A stretch of DNA of 64,000 nucleotides from Sulfurovum indicum (GCF_014931715.1 NZ_CP063164.1:1674001-1738000), one strand, 5' to 3'; positions 17,594-27,415 are shown, numbered from the stretch's first letter. Notes: generated by a model not told the origin, from the sequence alone. Program-made: numbers and translations.

Positions 17594-20500
17594 CTATTTC
17601 GTCAAAACAACTTTACACAACGGATGCTTTAAGTAAGCATCTTTCTCTTTGTCATACCACACAACCACATGATCAATATATGCTTTTCCGACTTGATACC
17701 CTTTTTCAAAATAGCCCTGAAGATCCGCATAAAACCTTTTTGACAATAGACCTATCTGTAGACCTTTATAGAAGATAGAAAACGGTCTGTTTTCTCCTCT
17801 TTGTTTGAATGTGACAACTTCACCCGCTATTATCTCATCCCCTTGCATATTCATAGCGTTATCAAACCCAAGTACTATATCTTTTAATCCCATGATCAGT
17901 GTTACTTGCTCATCTTTACTGTTATAGTGGGTTTCATCGAAGAGGTATCTGACGTTCTCATCGGTTTTCGAAAGATTTTGTTTTCCATGCATTAAAATCG
18001 TTAGTTCCTGTTTCGCACGTGTCATGCCCACATAAAAAAGTCGGTACTCTTCGTCTTTTTTGGGCATACGATCAGGTGCAACCAGCAAAATGACTTTGTC
18101 AAACTCCATCCCCTTTGATTTGTGGATGGTAGAAACAGTAACTGTTTTATGGTAAGACTCAAAATCTTCAAACTTGATCTCATCAAGGTAAGCCAACCAT
18201 TGTGAAATATGATACGTAAGGCTCTCCAGAAGAAATTTATCAATCACTTTTTCCAAAAGCGGAAGGTTTTTTGAGCCATTGAACCTTACCTGTGTCAAAG
18301 CAAAGGCTTCACGAAAGTCTTCTGCCCTGTAGAGACTCTCATGTTTGTTTATTTCACTCAAGACCTGATCAAAGTAGATGATCTCTACAAGATTTTTAAG
18401 AGAAAAACCATCTCTATCCAAAATATATTTGACCGTAATCCCTTTGGTATCTAACAGGGAATAGAGTCTCATCACCTCTGCGTTCGTATAGGCTAAAACG
18501 GCACAGTTTTGGAACATCTCCTCTGTTTCAACCTTTTTGACAGCAGGCATGACCAGATCATTCCAGAGGCAAGTCTGTACCGTAACCGATCCCTCTTCCT
18601 CACTGTAAGGCACTAACGGATGGGTCTTGTATCGCTTCTGAACACGTTCTATAAATGTATTGGTATAAGAGACAATTCGTCTTGTGCTTCTAAAGTTGGT
18701 CAGCAGTTCATACTGCTTATAATTATCATTTCCCTCATCGTCCTTTCCGAACACCTCTTTAAACACATCAATAAAACGTACATCCGCTCCGGCATGATCC
18801 ATTATGCACTGGTCATCATCGCCTACGGCGATGATACGCATTTCTCTATTGGCATGGTAAATCTCTTTGACCAGATCAAAACTATCTTGATTGATGTCCT
18901 GATACTCATCCAAAACCAGAACACTTTTAAACGGTAACGATATATCGCCATTAACGATCTGTCTCACCGCCTCGCCGATGGCATTGTGGAGAATATCGTC
19001 ATCCTCTTTTACCACTCTGCCTATGAGTTTCAAAGCATAGGCATGAAAGGTATAGATTTCAATATCATAAGAGATCTCGCCTACCAGCTTATAGAGTCGG
19101 CTTCGAAATTCATTGGCGGCGGTACGGGAAAAGGTGAGCATCATGAACTGTTCGGGTTTGATATCTTCCGTTAGGATCAATGAGGCGATCTTATGCACCA
19201 GCACTTTTGTTTTACCGCTTCCCGGACCGGCAAGCACCATCATCGCTTTGGTCTCCCTGTCGATGATCACCGCTTTTTGTTCATCAGACATTTCAGCAAA
19301 TATCTTGTTGTACCTTCGCTGCGTTATCGGACGTGTGATCTTTGCTTTGACCAAGGCATATTTCTTTTTAAAGGAGTCGTATTCCATCGTAAAATAGTCT
19401 CTTAAGAACTTACCGGCTCTTGTCGGATCGTATTGCAGTATTTTGCCGTATTCACCCATAATATGAATCGCTTCCACCTTGGAACGATAGTGTGGTTCCA
19501 TACGATGTTTATAATCCTGTTTGGTATATTTTTTGTTGATCCGTTTCATCTCCTCCTCTTTAGTGATGATCATAGGCGAATAACTGATAAAACGACCATT
19601 CAACAACTCAACAATACGCATATGGTGCAGATAGAGCAATGCTTTATCGATCGCTTTCATGCTGTACTGTTTCCCTATCTTTTTGCGTAATTGCTTCAAT
19701 GAGAACTCTACTTTTGCCTCTTTCTGCTTCTCCGGTATCTGGCAGATAAAATCGGTAATGATCTTTTTACTGATCGTATGTTTGGACTTCAAGTCATTTT
19801 GAAACGTCTCCTCATCTATCACCTTAAAATACCATAGATCATACTGACGGCTGATACGTTTGAACATAAAGCTGCTTTTGTCTCTGAGGTTACGAAGCAG
19901 ATCTCTAATACGCGTTGATTCATTCTTTTGGATAACTCCCGTACTGTAAAGATGTTCGCTCAATTCCTTGATACTCACCGTTTCACGATCCAACGACAAC
20001 AAATAAGAGACAAGTGATTGTTCTATCTGCCTGATCTCTCGGAACATCTTTAAAGCGTTTTTAAAGATCATCAAGCTTAAATCTTTACTGTCACCCAAGA
20101 TGCTCATCTCCTTAAGCTGCTGTATCGCCAACGCAATAGCCGATTTTTCCGCACCGAGAAGAAAAGCCAACTCATCAATTTGTATCGACCCTGTACTGCC
20201 TCGGTGCAAAATATGCTGAAGTACCAGTATCAACAGTTCCTTGTCCTTTTGTTCTAATGTTTGATCGGCTAAGGTTTGATGGAGTTTATCCATACTTTGT
20301 GCAGCAACAGAGTCGGCAAAAAATCTGGTTTTGTTCCGTTTCCGGCTGATGTACCCTTCTCTCTCCAACTCCAAGAGTGCCGTTTTAACTTTTGTACCAT
20401 AGTCGACCGCACTATCTTCTATATCCCATCCCGCTTCAAGGGCTATTTCAAAAGCTGTTTTGGTCACAGTATCGCCTTTGGCTCGTTTAATAACCTGAAA

Positions 20501-22447
20501 CACGGAGTTGATTTCGGCAGCAGTGATCTTGGAACGGTTCAGTGCGGCAAAATGTTTATCCATATCATTCTCATCGAACAAAATAGGACAAAAGGCTTCC
20601 AGCTTCTCATTTCGCGCGCCTCTTCCCGCTTCCTGTGCATAGTTCTCCAAAGAGTCCGAGACCTCGTAGTGGATGACGTTGGTGATGTCCGCTTTATCTA
20701 CGCCCATCCCAAATGCTGTGGTCGCGACAATAACATCAATACGGTTCTCAATATAGTCTTTGAGTATTTGCATCTTCTCTTGCGAATCAAGCTTGGAGTG
20801 AAAAGAGCGCACCGTTTTGTCCGTATCAATATTGAGTTGTTCGGCGATTTTGTCACACTCTTTAGTCGACGATGGGATATACACCAGTGTTGCGCCATTA
20901 TGCTCATTGATCAGTTTCAAAAGTGCTGGATACTTCTCTCTGTTCTCAGCAGGCAGTGCTTTGTATTTGAGGTTTTTTCTCTCAGGCTTGGCGACATACT
21001 CATCAAGCTTTAACCCCAACCCCTCAAAGAAATACGTTTTAATATCGTCAATTACATCCTTTTTCGCCGTTGCAGTAAAACAGGAAACAGGGATATGATC
21101 CTGATAGTTCTTTGCTTCAAGCAGATCGTTAATATAGTCACAAATATAGTAGTAGTCCTGTCTAAAGTCATTTCCCCATGTAGAGAGACAGTGTGCTTCA
21201 TCGACCACAAAGCGTTCAATGAGCCTGTTTTTCAAGATATTGAAGATCATATTCGAGCGTAATGACTCAGGTGCCAAGTAAAGAATATCCGCTTCTCCAT
21301 TCACCACCTGCTCTATTGCTTCACTTCGTTCAAGCGGGCTCATGTATCCACTAATGGCTACGGCTTTGTAGTTAGCCACCTTGGCATTAAAACTTGTAAT
21401 ATGGTCTTCTATCAATGCTTGCAAAGGTGAAATGACAACGGTTAACGACTTGGTCGTTTTTGCCTTGATGATCGCCGGCAGCCAGAATGTGAATGTCTTA
21501 CCTCCACCGGTAGGTAAGACGGCAAGAAAAGAGTCATTGTTCAATGAAGCTTCAATAATATCTTTTTGGGAGACCTGCGAACTGAGTAGCGTAGGGTTCA
21601 GTTTTGGAAAGATCCTAAAAGTGCCGAAGCCGAATGTCTCCTTGGAAAAAGCACTTAAGCTTTTCTTTTCGTAAGAGAGGTCAAAACAGAGTTCTCTTTG
21701 GATATTGACAATATCCGGATGGCGGAACAGGATTCTTGGCGGATGCGATTTGATCTCAATGTGTGGCGTTAAGAGAGCGATAATATATGCAAGCTCAACA
21801 GGGTGCTTTTTGATCACCTCTTTGAGATACTTGGTATTTTTGATGACCTGTTCGTATTCGCCGGAAATAATGCTATGAAGTTCTTTTGCATCCATGAACA
21901 CAAAGGACCGATCATTCGATAAGTAATCAAAAAAGCCGCTGAAGTGCTCCTCTTCTCTCAAAAGAGAATAAAAGATATTTTGAAGTTTCCTCTCCAACAA
22001 TAAAAAACGTGTCTCTATGCGTCCAAAAAGTTCAGCAGTCAATTTGGAATCCTCTACCGGATCATTTTTAAAGTCATCTTCACTCTTATAGTTTTTTGGT
22101 AAAGCATGTATCGATTTTTCATTAAAAAGCAAGAGAGAAAGAGACAAGGTATCTATAATCTTATGCGCTTTTAATGCATAATAAAGCGTGGTGTCTCTTA
22201 ATATCTCCAGATCGAAATCGATAAAGTTATGCCCACACATATAACGGGCATTGCAGAATTTAATAAAGTTGACCGTCTCCTTAATGCCGGTGGTGTTATG
22301 TGTACGGTTTTTATACACCATTCCAAGTTCATAGATCTTCTTCGTATGTTTATCTACTTCAAGATCTAAAAATATGATATTTTGATAATTGATTTCAGCA
22401 ACCATTGTAAGATCTGTCTTCCTCTCTTGTTTATATAATTCTATCAT
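17594..22447 (-). CDS. exonuclease-RecQ-UvrD fusion helicase
   Basis: This 1617-residue protein joins three machines. Residues about 22-160 look like a DnaQ-type 3'-5' exonuclease (FLDLEVD with Asp28/Glu30, GHNFIDFDLE with Asp78, NDPVEDSKLT with Asp133; the usual His before the last Asp is Asn). Residues about 285-800 are a RecQ helicase: LPTGGGKT Walker A near 311-318, DEAH at 416-419, SCFTATAKK, and FGMGVDKADI followed by AQEAGRGARNE. Residues about 1045-1530 are a UvrD/Rep SF1 helicase: LAGPGSGKTKVL, TFHAYALKL, LVLDEYQD, VGDDDQCI, STIHKSKGMEFD, YVGMTRAKQEL. The two motors probably unwind DNA with cooperating polarity while the nuclease trims an end. Repair or anti-mobile-element defence are both possible. 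The start at 22447 has AGGGAA upstream; an ATG at 22405 is an alternative. Confidence 0.88.
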   Translation of the reverse strand: MIELYKQERKTDLTMVAEINYQNIIFLDLEVDKHTKKIYELGMVYKNRTHNTTGIKETVNFIKFCNARYMCGHNFIDFDLEILRDTTLYYALKAHKIIDTLSLSLLLFNEKSIHALPKNYKSEDDFKNDPVEDSKLTAELFGRIETRFLLLERKLQNIFYSLLREEEHFSGFFDYLSNDRSFVFMDAKELHSIISGEYEQVIKNTKYLKEVIKKHPVELAYIIALLTPHIEIKSHPPRILFRHPDIVNIQRELCFDLSYEKKSLSAFSKETFGFGTFRIFPKLNPTLLSSQVSQKDIIEASLNNDSFLAVLPTGGGKTFTFWLPAIIKAKTTKSLTVVISPLQALIEDHITSFNAKVANYKAVAISGYMSPLERSEAIEQVVNGEADILYLAPESLRSNMIFNILKNRLIERFVVDEAHCLSTWGNDFRQDYYYICDYINDLLEAKNYQDHIPVSCFTATAKKDVIDDIKTYFFEGLGLKLDEYVAKPERKNLKYKALPAENREKYPALLKLINEHNGATLVYIPSSTKECDKIAEQLNIDTDKTVRSFHSKLDSQEKMQILKDYIENRIDVIVATTAFGMGVDKADITNVIHYEVSDSLENYAQEAGRGARNEKLEAFCPILFDENDMDKHFAALNRSKITAAEINSVFQVIKRAKGDTVTKTAFEIALEAGWDIEDSAVDYGTKVKTALLELEREGYISRKRNKTRFFADSVAAQSMDKLHQTLADQTLEQKDKELLILVLQHILHRGSTGSIQIDELAFLLGAEKSAIALAIQQLKEMSILGDSKDLSLMIFKNALKMFREIRQIEQSLVSYLLSLDRETVSIKELSEHLYSTGVIQKNESTRIRDLLRNLRDKSSFMFKRISRQYDLWYFKVIDEETFQNDLKSKHTISKKIITDFICQIPEKQKEAKVEFSLKQLRKKIGKQYSMKAIDKALLYLHHMRIVELLNGRFISYSPMIITKEEEMKRINKKYTKQDYKHRMEPHYRSKVEAIHIMGEYGKILQYDPTRAGKFLRDYFTMEYDSFKKKYALVKAKITRPITQRRYNKIFAEMSDEQKAVIIDRETKAMMVLAGPGSGKTKVLVHKIASLILTEDIKPEQFMMLTFSRTAANEFRSRLYKLVGEISYDIEIYTFHAYALKLIGRVVKEDDDILHNAIGEAVRQIVNGDISLPFKSVLVLDEYQDINQDSFDLVKEIYHANREMRIIAVGDDDQCIMDHAGADVRFIDVFKEVFGKDDEGNDNYKQYELLTNFRSTRRIVSYTNTFIERVQKRYKTHPLVPYSEEEGSVTVQTCLWNDLVMPAVKKVETEEMFQNCAVLAYTNAEVMRLYSLLDTKGITVKYILDRDGFSLKNLVEIIYFDQVLSEINKHESLYRAEDFREAFALTQVRFNGSKNLPLLEKVIDKFLLESLTYHISQWLAYLDEIKFEDFESYHKTVTVSTIHKSKGMEFDKVILLVAPDRMPKKDEEYRLFYVGMTRAKQELTILMHGKQNLSKTDENVRYLFDETHYNSKDEQVTLIMGLKDIVLGFDNAMNMQGDEIIAGEVVTFKQRGENRPFSIFYKGLQIGLLSKRFYADLQGYFEKGYQVGKAYIDHVVVWYDKEKDAYLKHPLCKVVLTK

Positions 22448-22514
22448 ATCATTTTATATTCCCTAAACCTTTCTTGGCTATAATTCCACTTAAACTCAAA
22501 ATAGGAGAAGTATC

Positions 22515-22847
22515 ATGCTGCGTGGTTTTGGTAAGAACTACTTTACATTGTCGTCCATACTTGCACACGCTGTTGCGCACAAGCTTCAGGCACAGGTAAC
22601 CTCTACACAAACACTTCTCCGCCTTAACAATGACAAGGAGTCTTCGGAGGACGGTGATCCGCCTGAAGAGCTGCTTGAAGAGCGTACGGCACTCCAGCCG
22701 GTCAACCCCTGCCATTGTAACTGTTACTATAAACGCAAAGCCCGTCTGGTGCTTCTGCTCAACCACTTCATTCCCCGTTGTCCATTCTATACAACATTTT
22801 ATGCCTTTCGGCGTACGGGTGTGCACCCTCCCCTTTTTTCTTCATAA
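22515..22847 (+). CDS. hypothetical 110-residue protein upstream of metE
   Basis: This short frame starts at an ATG with a very good ribosome-binding site (ATAGGAGAAGTATC), which is the main reason to believe in it. The product has a hydrophobic N-terminal third, an acidic middle (SSEDGDPPEELLEE, about 44-57), then a cysteine cluster PCHCNCYYKRKAR and a hydrophobic tail. I recognise no family. It is divergent from the helicase gene and 129 bases before metE. A reverse frame over the same stretch has no ribosome-binding site. It could be a real small protein or part of the metE leader. Confidence 0.45.
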   Translation: MLRGFGKNYFTLSSILAHAVAHKLQAQVTSTQTLLRLNNDKESSEDGDPPEELLEERTALQPVNPCHCNCYYKRKARLVLLLNHFIPRCPFYTTFYAFRRTGVHPPLFSS

Positions 22848-22888
22848 CTATTTTTAGATTAAGATCACTATTTGTTTAACCGGCAACC

Positions 22889-22918
22889 ACCCACAAACGG
22901 TGGGTAAGAGTGCCCACC
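22889..22918 (+). repeat. two overlapping, mutually exclusive hairpins before metE
   Basis: ACCCAC pairs with GTGGGT (5-base loop), while the overlapping GGTGGG pairs with CCCACC (8-base loop). Only one can form at a time. The unit ends in CCCTACAC, like other repeats in this window, so it may be a repeat and not a regulator. It lies 59 bases before the metE start. Confidence 0.45.
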
Positions 22919-22976
22919 CTACACATACGGATTGTACGGTTTTCATTACACTATTGTATGAAAAAAGGATACACAC

Positions 22977-25250
22977 ATGTCACACAACTATGTTATCGGA
23001 TTCCCACGTATTGGGGAGCAGAGAGAACTTAAAAAAGTACTGGAAAAGTTCTGGGCAAAAGAGACTGATTTTGCAGAGGTTGAGAGAGTAGCTTCCGAAC
23101 TCAGAGCAAGACACTGGCACTACCAAAAAGAGGCAGGCATTGATTTCATTGCAAGCAACGACTTCTCACTTTATGACAATATGCTCGACACTGCTGTCAT
23201 GCTTGGAGCAATCCCCGCACGTTTCAAAGGGCTTGAGAATGAAGAGCTCTACTTTGCCATGGCCAGAGGGAATAAAGATGCCGTGGCAATGGAGATGACC
23301 AAGTGGTTTAATACCAACTACCACTACATCGTACCCGAATTAAGCAAAGAAGACAACTATGTACTCAATGCCAGCAAGATCATCGGTGAATATAAAGAGG
23401 CAAAAGCACAGGGTATCAGAACCAAGATAAATCTTATCGGGCCCATCACCTTCCTTGGACTCTCCAAACGTGTAGACAGAGGCGATACCTATGAATTTTT
23501 CGGGAAAATTCTGCCACTTTATGAACAGCTTATCAAAGAGATATCCACTTTGGATGAAACAGTAACCGTACAGATTGATGAGCCTATTTTTGTCAAAGAC
23601 GTGGAGTCAAAAGTACTTAGTCTGATCAAACCGTGTTACGATGCACTGTGCCATGCTGCTGACAATGTCAAAATCATAGTGACAACTTACTTCGAACACT
23701 CCAATGAAGCCAGTAAAGTACTTGTCCATACTCCGGTATGGGGTATTGGACTTGACTTCCTTTACGGAGACAAAAACCTTCAAAGTCTTGAACAGATCGC
23801 CAACAACGGAAAATATCTTATTGCAGGTATCGTAGATGGACGTAATATTTGGAAAAACGATATTGAAGCAAGCCTCGCACTGCTTGATACGATTTCCTAC
23901 AAAATTGATAAAAGCAGGATTATTGTCTCTACCTCATGTTCTCTGCTGCACACACCTTTTACACTTAGATATGAAGAGAAGATGGATCCGGAAATAAAAA
24001 ACTGGCTTTCCTATGCTGTTGAAAAACTTGATGAAATAAACCTTATTAGCAAATCTTTTTTTGGTGAGAAGTTAAACGAAGAGGAGAGATCTGCGCTTGA
24101 GGCAAATCAAAAAGCAAATCAAAGCAGACGTATTTCCTCACGTATTCATGATGAAACCGTTCAACAGCGTGTAGCCGGTCTGACAAAGCTTCAGCGTGAC
24201 GGAAAGTATGAGGAGCGTATCAAAATACAACATGAAGCACTTGCATACAAGCCATTAGCAACCACAACCATCGGATCTTTTCCCCAGACACCAGAGGTCA
24301 GACAGGCTAGACGAAATTATAAAAACGGTATCATCAACGAAACGGAATACATCAATGAAATGAAAGCATATATTGATGAGTGTATCGCTTTCCAGGAAAC
24401 ATGCGGGCTTGAAATACTTGTCCATGGCGAACCTGAACGTAATGATATGGTCGAATATTTCGGCGAACAACTTAAAGGCTATGGATTTAGCCAGAACGGA
24501 TGGGTACAAAGCTATGGAAGCCGATGTGTTAAGCCACCGTTCATTTACGGAGATATCAGCCGTCCCAAACCTATGACTGTTGACTGGATAACCTATGCAC
24601 AGAGTAAAACGAAGAAGATCATGAAAGGTATGCTCACCGGTCCGGTTACCATTCTCAACTGGTCATTCGTTCGTGATGACCTGCCAAGAAGTGAAGTAAG
24701 CAAACAGATCGCCATTGCTATCTGTGATGAAGTAAAAGATCTGCAGGAAGCAGGTATTAAAGTTATCCAGGTTGATGAGGCAGCTTTTAAAGAGGGATAT
24801 CCCCTTAGAAGCGAGAATGTTCCAACCTATGAAAGCTGGGCGGTACGGGATTTCAAGATCGCTGTAAGTTCTGCAAACAAAGAGACACAGATACACACCC
24901 ATATGTGTTACTCTGAGTTCAATGACATCATCCGAACCATTGAAGCCATGGATGCCGATGTCATCTCCATAGAGACGGCAAGAAGCGGTAACGAACTGCT
25001 CAAGATCTTCGCCGAAGTCGGGTACAAACAGGAAGTAGGACCTGGTGTCTATGATATCCACTCTCCACGTATCCCAAGTGTAGAGGAGATCGTCGAACAG
25101 ATCAGGAAACTCTTGGAGGTCCTACCAAAAGAGCAGCTCTGGATCAACCCTGACTGTGGTTTGAAAACCCGTAAATGGGAAGAGGTCAAACCGAGTCTGG
25201 AGAACATGGTAAAAGCTGTACAGATCGTACGTGACGAGTTGGGTGTTTAA
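22977..25250 (+). CDS. metE: cobalamin-independent methionine synthase
   Basis: MetE transfers a methyl group from 5-methyltetrahydropteroyl-triglutamate to homocysteine, the last step of methionine synthesis. At 757 residues it has both TIM-barrel halves. The N-terminal half begins GFPRIGEQRELKK. The C-terminal half holds TTTIGSFPQTPEVR, LVHGEPERNDMVEYFGEQL, TGPVTILNWS, QVDEAAFKEG and the zinc ligands THMCYSEF and WINPDCGLKTR. A ribosome-binding site (AAAAGGA) precedes the ATG. No cobalamin or SAM riboswitch is recognisable in the leader. Confidence 0.97.
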   Translation: MSHNYVIGFPRIGEQRELKKVLEKFWAKETDFAEVERVASELRARHWHYQKEAGIDFIASNDFSLYDNMLDTAVMLGAIPARFKGLENEELYFAMARGNKDAVAMEMTKWFNTNYHYIVPELSKEDNYVLNASKIIGEYKEAKAQGIRTKINLIGPITFLGLSKRVDRGDTYEFFGKILPLYEQLIKEISTLDETVTVQIDEPIFVKDVESKVLSLIKPCYDALCHAADNVKIIVTTYFEHSNEASKVLVHTPVWGIGLDFLYGDKNLQSLEQIANNGKYLIAGIVDGRNIWKNDIEASLALLDTISYKIDKSRIIVSTSCSLLHTPFTLRYEEKMDPEIKNWLSYAVEKLDEINLISKSFFGEKLNEEERSALEANQKANQSRRISSRIHDETVQQRVAGLTKLQRDGKYEERIKIQHEALAYKPLATTTIGSFPQTPEVRQARRNYKNGIINETEYINEMKAYIDECIAFQETCGLEILVHGEPERNDMVEYFGEQLKGYGFSQNGWVQSYGSRCVKPPFIYGDISRPKPMTVDWITYAQSKTKKIMKGMLTGPVTILNWSFVRDDLPRSEVSKQIAIAICDEVKDLQEAGIKVIQVDEAAFKEGYPLRSENVPTYESWAVRDFKIAVSSANKETQIHTHMCYSEFNDIIRTIEAMDADVISIETARSGNELLKIFAEVGYKQEVGPGVYDIHSPRIPSVEEIVEQIRKLLEVLPKEQLWINPDCGLKTRKWEEVKPSLENMVKAVQIVRDELGV

Positions 25251-25605
25251 CTCTGTCACGCAGGGTGCATTTCAAGCCGTTACATGATATGAACCGGCGG
25301 TGCCCTGCACCTCCTTCACTGCTTTTATAACTCATTATATCGGGTTGTATCATAGTCCCCTTCTTACATATATAGCAGACTATGCCTGCTCCTATACTAC
25401 ACACTGTTTGCACACTATATACATATGATTAATACAAGAGATACTTTTTATATTTTGAGAGGGTTTATCCCGGATTATCTATAAAACCGTGATACAATCC
25501 TAATCATGACAACGGTCCGGTAAAAAAGGAAACGTACATCAAAATATTTTTGTAAAGACAGCATACATCCATATGTATAAATACCAAGTATGGAGCCAGA
25601 AAGAA
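25251..25605. other. 355-base gap between metE and the multicopper oxidase, with a hairpin
   Basis: Just after metE, GCAGGG (25260-25265) and CCCTGC (25303-25308) enclose an inner pair GCCGTT/AACCGGC with one bulged C, giving a 49-base cruciform. There is no T run, so it may be a repeat or an mRNA end structure and not a classic terminator. The rest is AT-rich, with CTATAAAAC and GATACAAT resembling promoter boxes for the oxidase gene. I see no coding frame with a plausible start here. Confidence 0.5.
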
Positions 25606-27099
25606 ATGGATAGAAGATATTTTTTATGTTATTCCACTATTACAGCTACCCTCCTGCTGAGCGGTTGTGAAGAGCATACCCCGCAAGAAGAACAACCGAA
25701 GCAAAAAGTTGCCTCCTCTGAAAAAAAAGATATTAAAAGAACAGAAACAAAACCTTTTACCCAGGAACTCAAAATTCCCGAAGAGATCAGTTTCAGCAAA
25801 ACAAAGAAGGCTAAATTCAGCTCACAAAAGAGTCTTGTACAGATCTATACCGATAAGCCGACGGAAGTCTTGACCTTTCGGGGAATGTTACCCAATCCTA
25901 CAATACGAATAAAAAGGGGAGAGAACTTTGACCTGGAATTTACCAACAGATTACCCCAGCCTACTATTATTCATTGGCACGGCCTGATCGTACCTTCAGT
26001 AATGGATGGTCACCCAAAAGATGTCATTCCTGCAAACAAAACCAAACACTACCACTATAAAGTAGATCAAAGTGCAGGGACATTTTGGTACCATACCCAC
26101 CCCCATGCCAGAACAGGGAAAGAGATCTATCATGGACTCTCTGGATTTTACATCATCGAAGATGATGAAGAGAAGAGACTGAATCTTCCAAGCGGCGAAT
26201 TTGATCTGCCACTTTCCATCCAGGACAGAAGGTTTGATGAAAACCGAAAACTGTTCTATAAAGACAAAGAGGTTCCACAGGACAATAACGGTGTTTTGGG
26301 AGATGTGATCCTGGTCAATGCAACCCCTTTCCCTTACAAAAATGTAAAAAACAGAAAATACCGGCTCAGAATTCTTAACAGTTCAAGTGTCAGAACCTAC
26401 AATCTGGCTTTTGACGGGATCGAAGAATTTGCACTTATTGCAACAGATGCCGGCCTTTTAGAAGCACCTTTAATGGTTAAAAATGTCATTGTATCCGTAG
26501 CAGAACGTATTGATATAGTCATAGATTTCAAAGACAAGCGTATCGGTGATACAGTTACACTGAAAAACCTTGGTTTTAAAGAAGTAAGCAATCTAAAACT
26601 CCATCCGAAATATCCTGACTTTGATGCCAAAATGGATATTATGCAGTTCCATATCAGTGAAAAAGCAGAAGATACCAGCTCTCTGCCTGCAAAACTGGTA
26701 CATATACCAAGGATGAAAGCGTCTGAGGCAGTCAGAACCAGAACGATCACAATGGAGATGATAGCAGGTGGCCTATGGACATTAAACAGGAAGCCTTACG
26801 ATATGTACCGGATTGATGAGAGGGTAAAGCTTGGTACAACAGAGATCTGGGAACTTAAAAACAGTGTACATATGGGTCACCCTTTCCATATGCATGGTGT
26901 TCGCTTCCAGGTGCTTGATAGAAGCGGTAAAATAGACTTTCCTACCGATAAAGGCTGGAAAGACACAGTCCTTGTCATGCCGTTTGAAACGGTTCGGATC
27001 ATCGTGAAGTTTACAATGCCGGGGCTGTTCTTATATCATTGCCATATACTTGAACATGAAGATCAGGCAATGATGGCGAATTTTTTCGTAGAACGATAG
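25606..27099 (+). CDS. multicopper oxidase, Tat-type lipoprotein
   Basis: This is a three-cupredoxin-domain oxidase (497 residues from the ATG at 25606) with all four copper motifs: IHWHG, WYHTHPH, HPFHMHG and YHCHILEHED. It should couple one-electron oxidation of a metal ion or phenolic to reduction of oxygen to water. The N-terminus combines DRRYFL, a twin-arginine-like motif, with the lipobox LLLSGC. It is therefore probably exported and lipid-anchored, then has a charged linker to about residue 60. The frame stays open 11 codons further upstream. Cu(I) or Mn(II)/Fe(II) oxidation (CueO/CotA-like) are the obvious options; there is no methionine-rich insert of CueO type. It is a single gene with its own promoter region. 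Confidence 0.9.
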   Translation: MDRRYFLCYSTITATLLLSGCEEHTPQEEQPKQKVASSEKKDIKRTETKPFTQELKIPEEISFSKTKKAKFSSQKSLVQIYTDKPTEVLTFRGMLPNPTIRIKRGENFDLEFTNRLPQPTIIHWHGLIVPSVMDGHPKDVIPANKTKHYHYKVDQSAGTFWYHTHPHARTGKEIYHGLSGFYIIEDDEEKRLNLPSGEFDLPLSIQDRRFDENRKLFYKDKEVPQDNNGVLGDVILVNATPFPYKNVKNRKYRLRILNSSSVRTYNLAFDGIEEFALIATDAGLLEAPLMVKNVIVSVAERIDIVIDFKDKRIGDTVTLKNLGFKEVSNLKLHPKYPDFDAKMDIMQFHISEKAEDTSSLPAKLVHIPRMKASEAVRTRTITMEMIAGGLWTLNRKPYDMYRIDERVKLGTTEIWELKNSVHMGHPFHMHGVRFQVLDRSGKIDFPTDKGWKDTVLVMPFETVRIIVKFTMPGLFLYHCHILEHEDQAMMANFFVER

Positions 27100-27157
27100 T
27101 CTCCACTTCATATCTTTTTTTGTTCATTACTCACAGGAAGTAAAAAACAGAGAAGAA

Positions 27158-27415
27158 CTACTCCTCCGTTTTTATCTCAACAAGCTCAGTAAGAAGCTCT
27201 TCTGCTTCCTCTTCATCCATCTCATCACGTTTAATCTCTTCAACCATAGCAAAGCACTCCGTTCGCATATCTCTCATCTCTTCAAGGTCTGCCTTCTGTT
27301 CTGCTGATGCATTTTTTGCTTTATCGATCGCAGCAAAAAGTTCATCGATTGCAACTTCAAGATCAGGGATCACTTCATTCTCAAGCAGGTTTTTGAGTTT
27401 TTCTGTATTTGTCAT
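27158..27415 (-). CDS. small acidic coiled-coil protein
   Basis: The product has 85 residues and is strongly acidic, without a signal or membrane segment. Heptad-like stretches run through NLLENEVIPDLEVAIDELFA and EQKADLEEMRDM, and it ends in an acidic run (DEMDEEEAEELLTELVE). I chose the ATG at 27415 because the open frame upstream translates AT-rich leader sequence, though the AGGAAAA site is a little distant. Function unknown. It follows mrp after a 237-base gap with a hairpin, so it may have its own promoter. Confidence 0.65.
   Translation of the reverse strand: MTNTEKLKNLLENEVIPDLEVAIDELFAAIDKAKNASAEQKADLEEMRDMRTECFAMVEEIKRDEMDEEEAEELLTELVEIKTEE

Noticed and set aside
22449-22826. Reverse-strand 125-residue frame opposite the small gene before metE
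   Set aside because: No ribosome-binding site and low-quality composition; the plus-strand frame has a much better start.
22848-22976. Cobalamin or SAM riboswitch before metE
   Set aside because: None of the conserved motifs of those aptamers is present; only repeat-like hairpins are seen.
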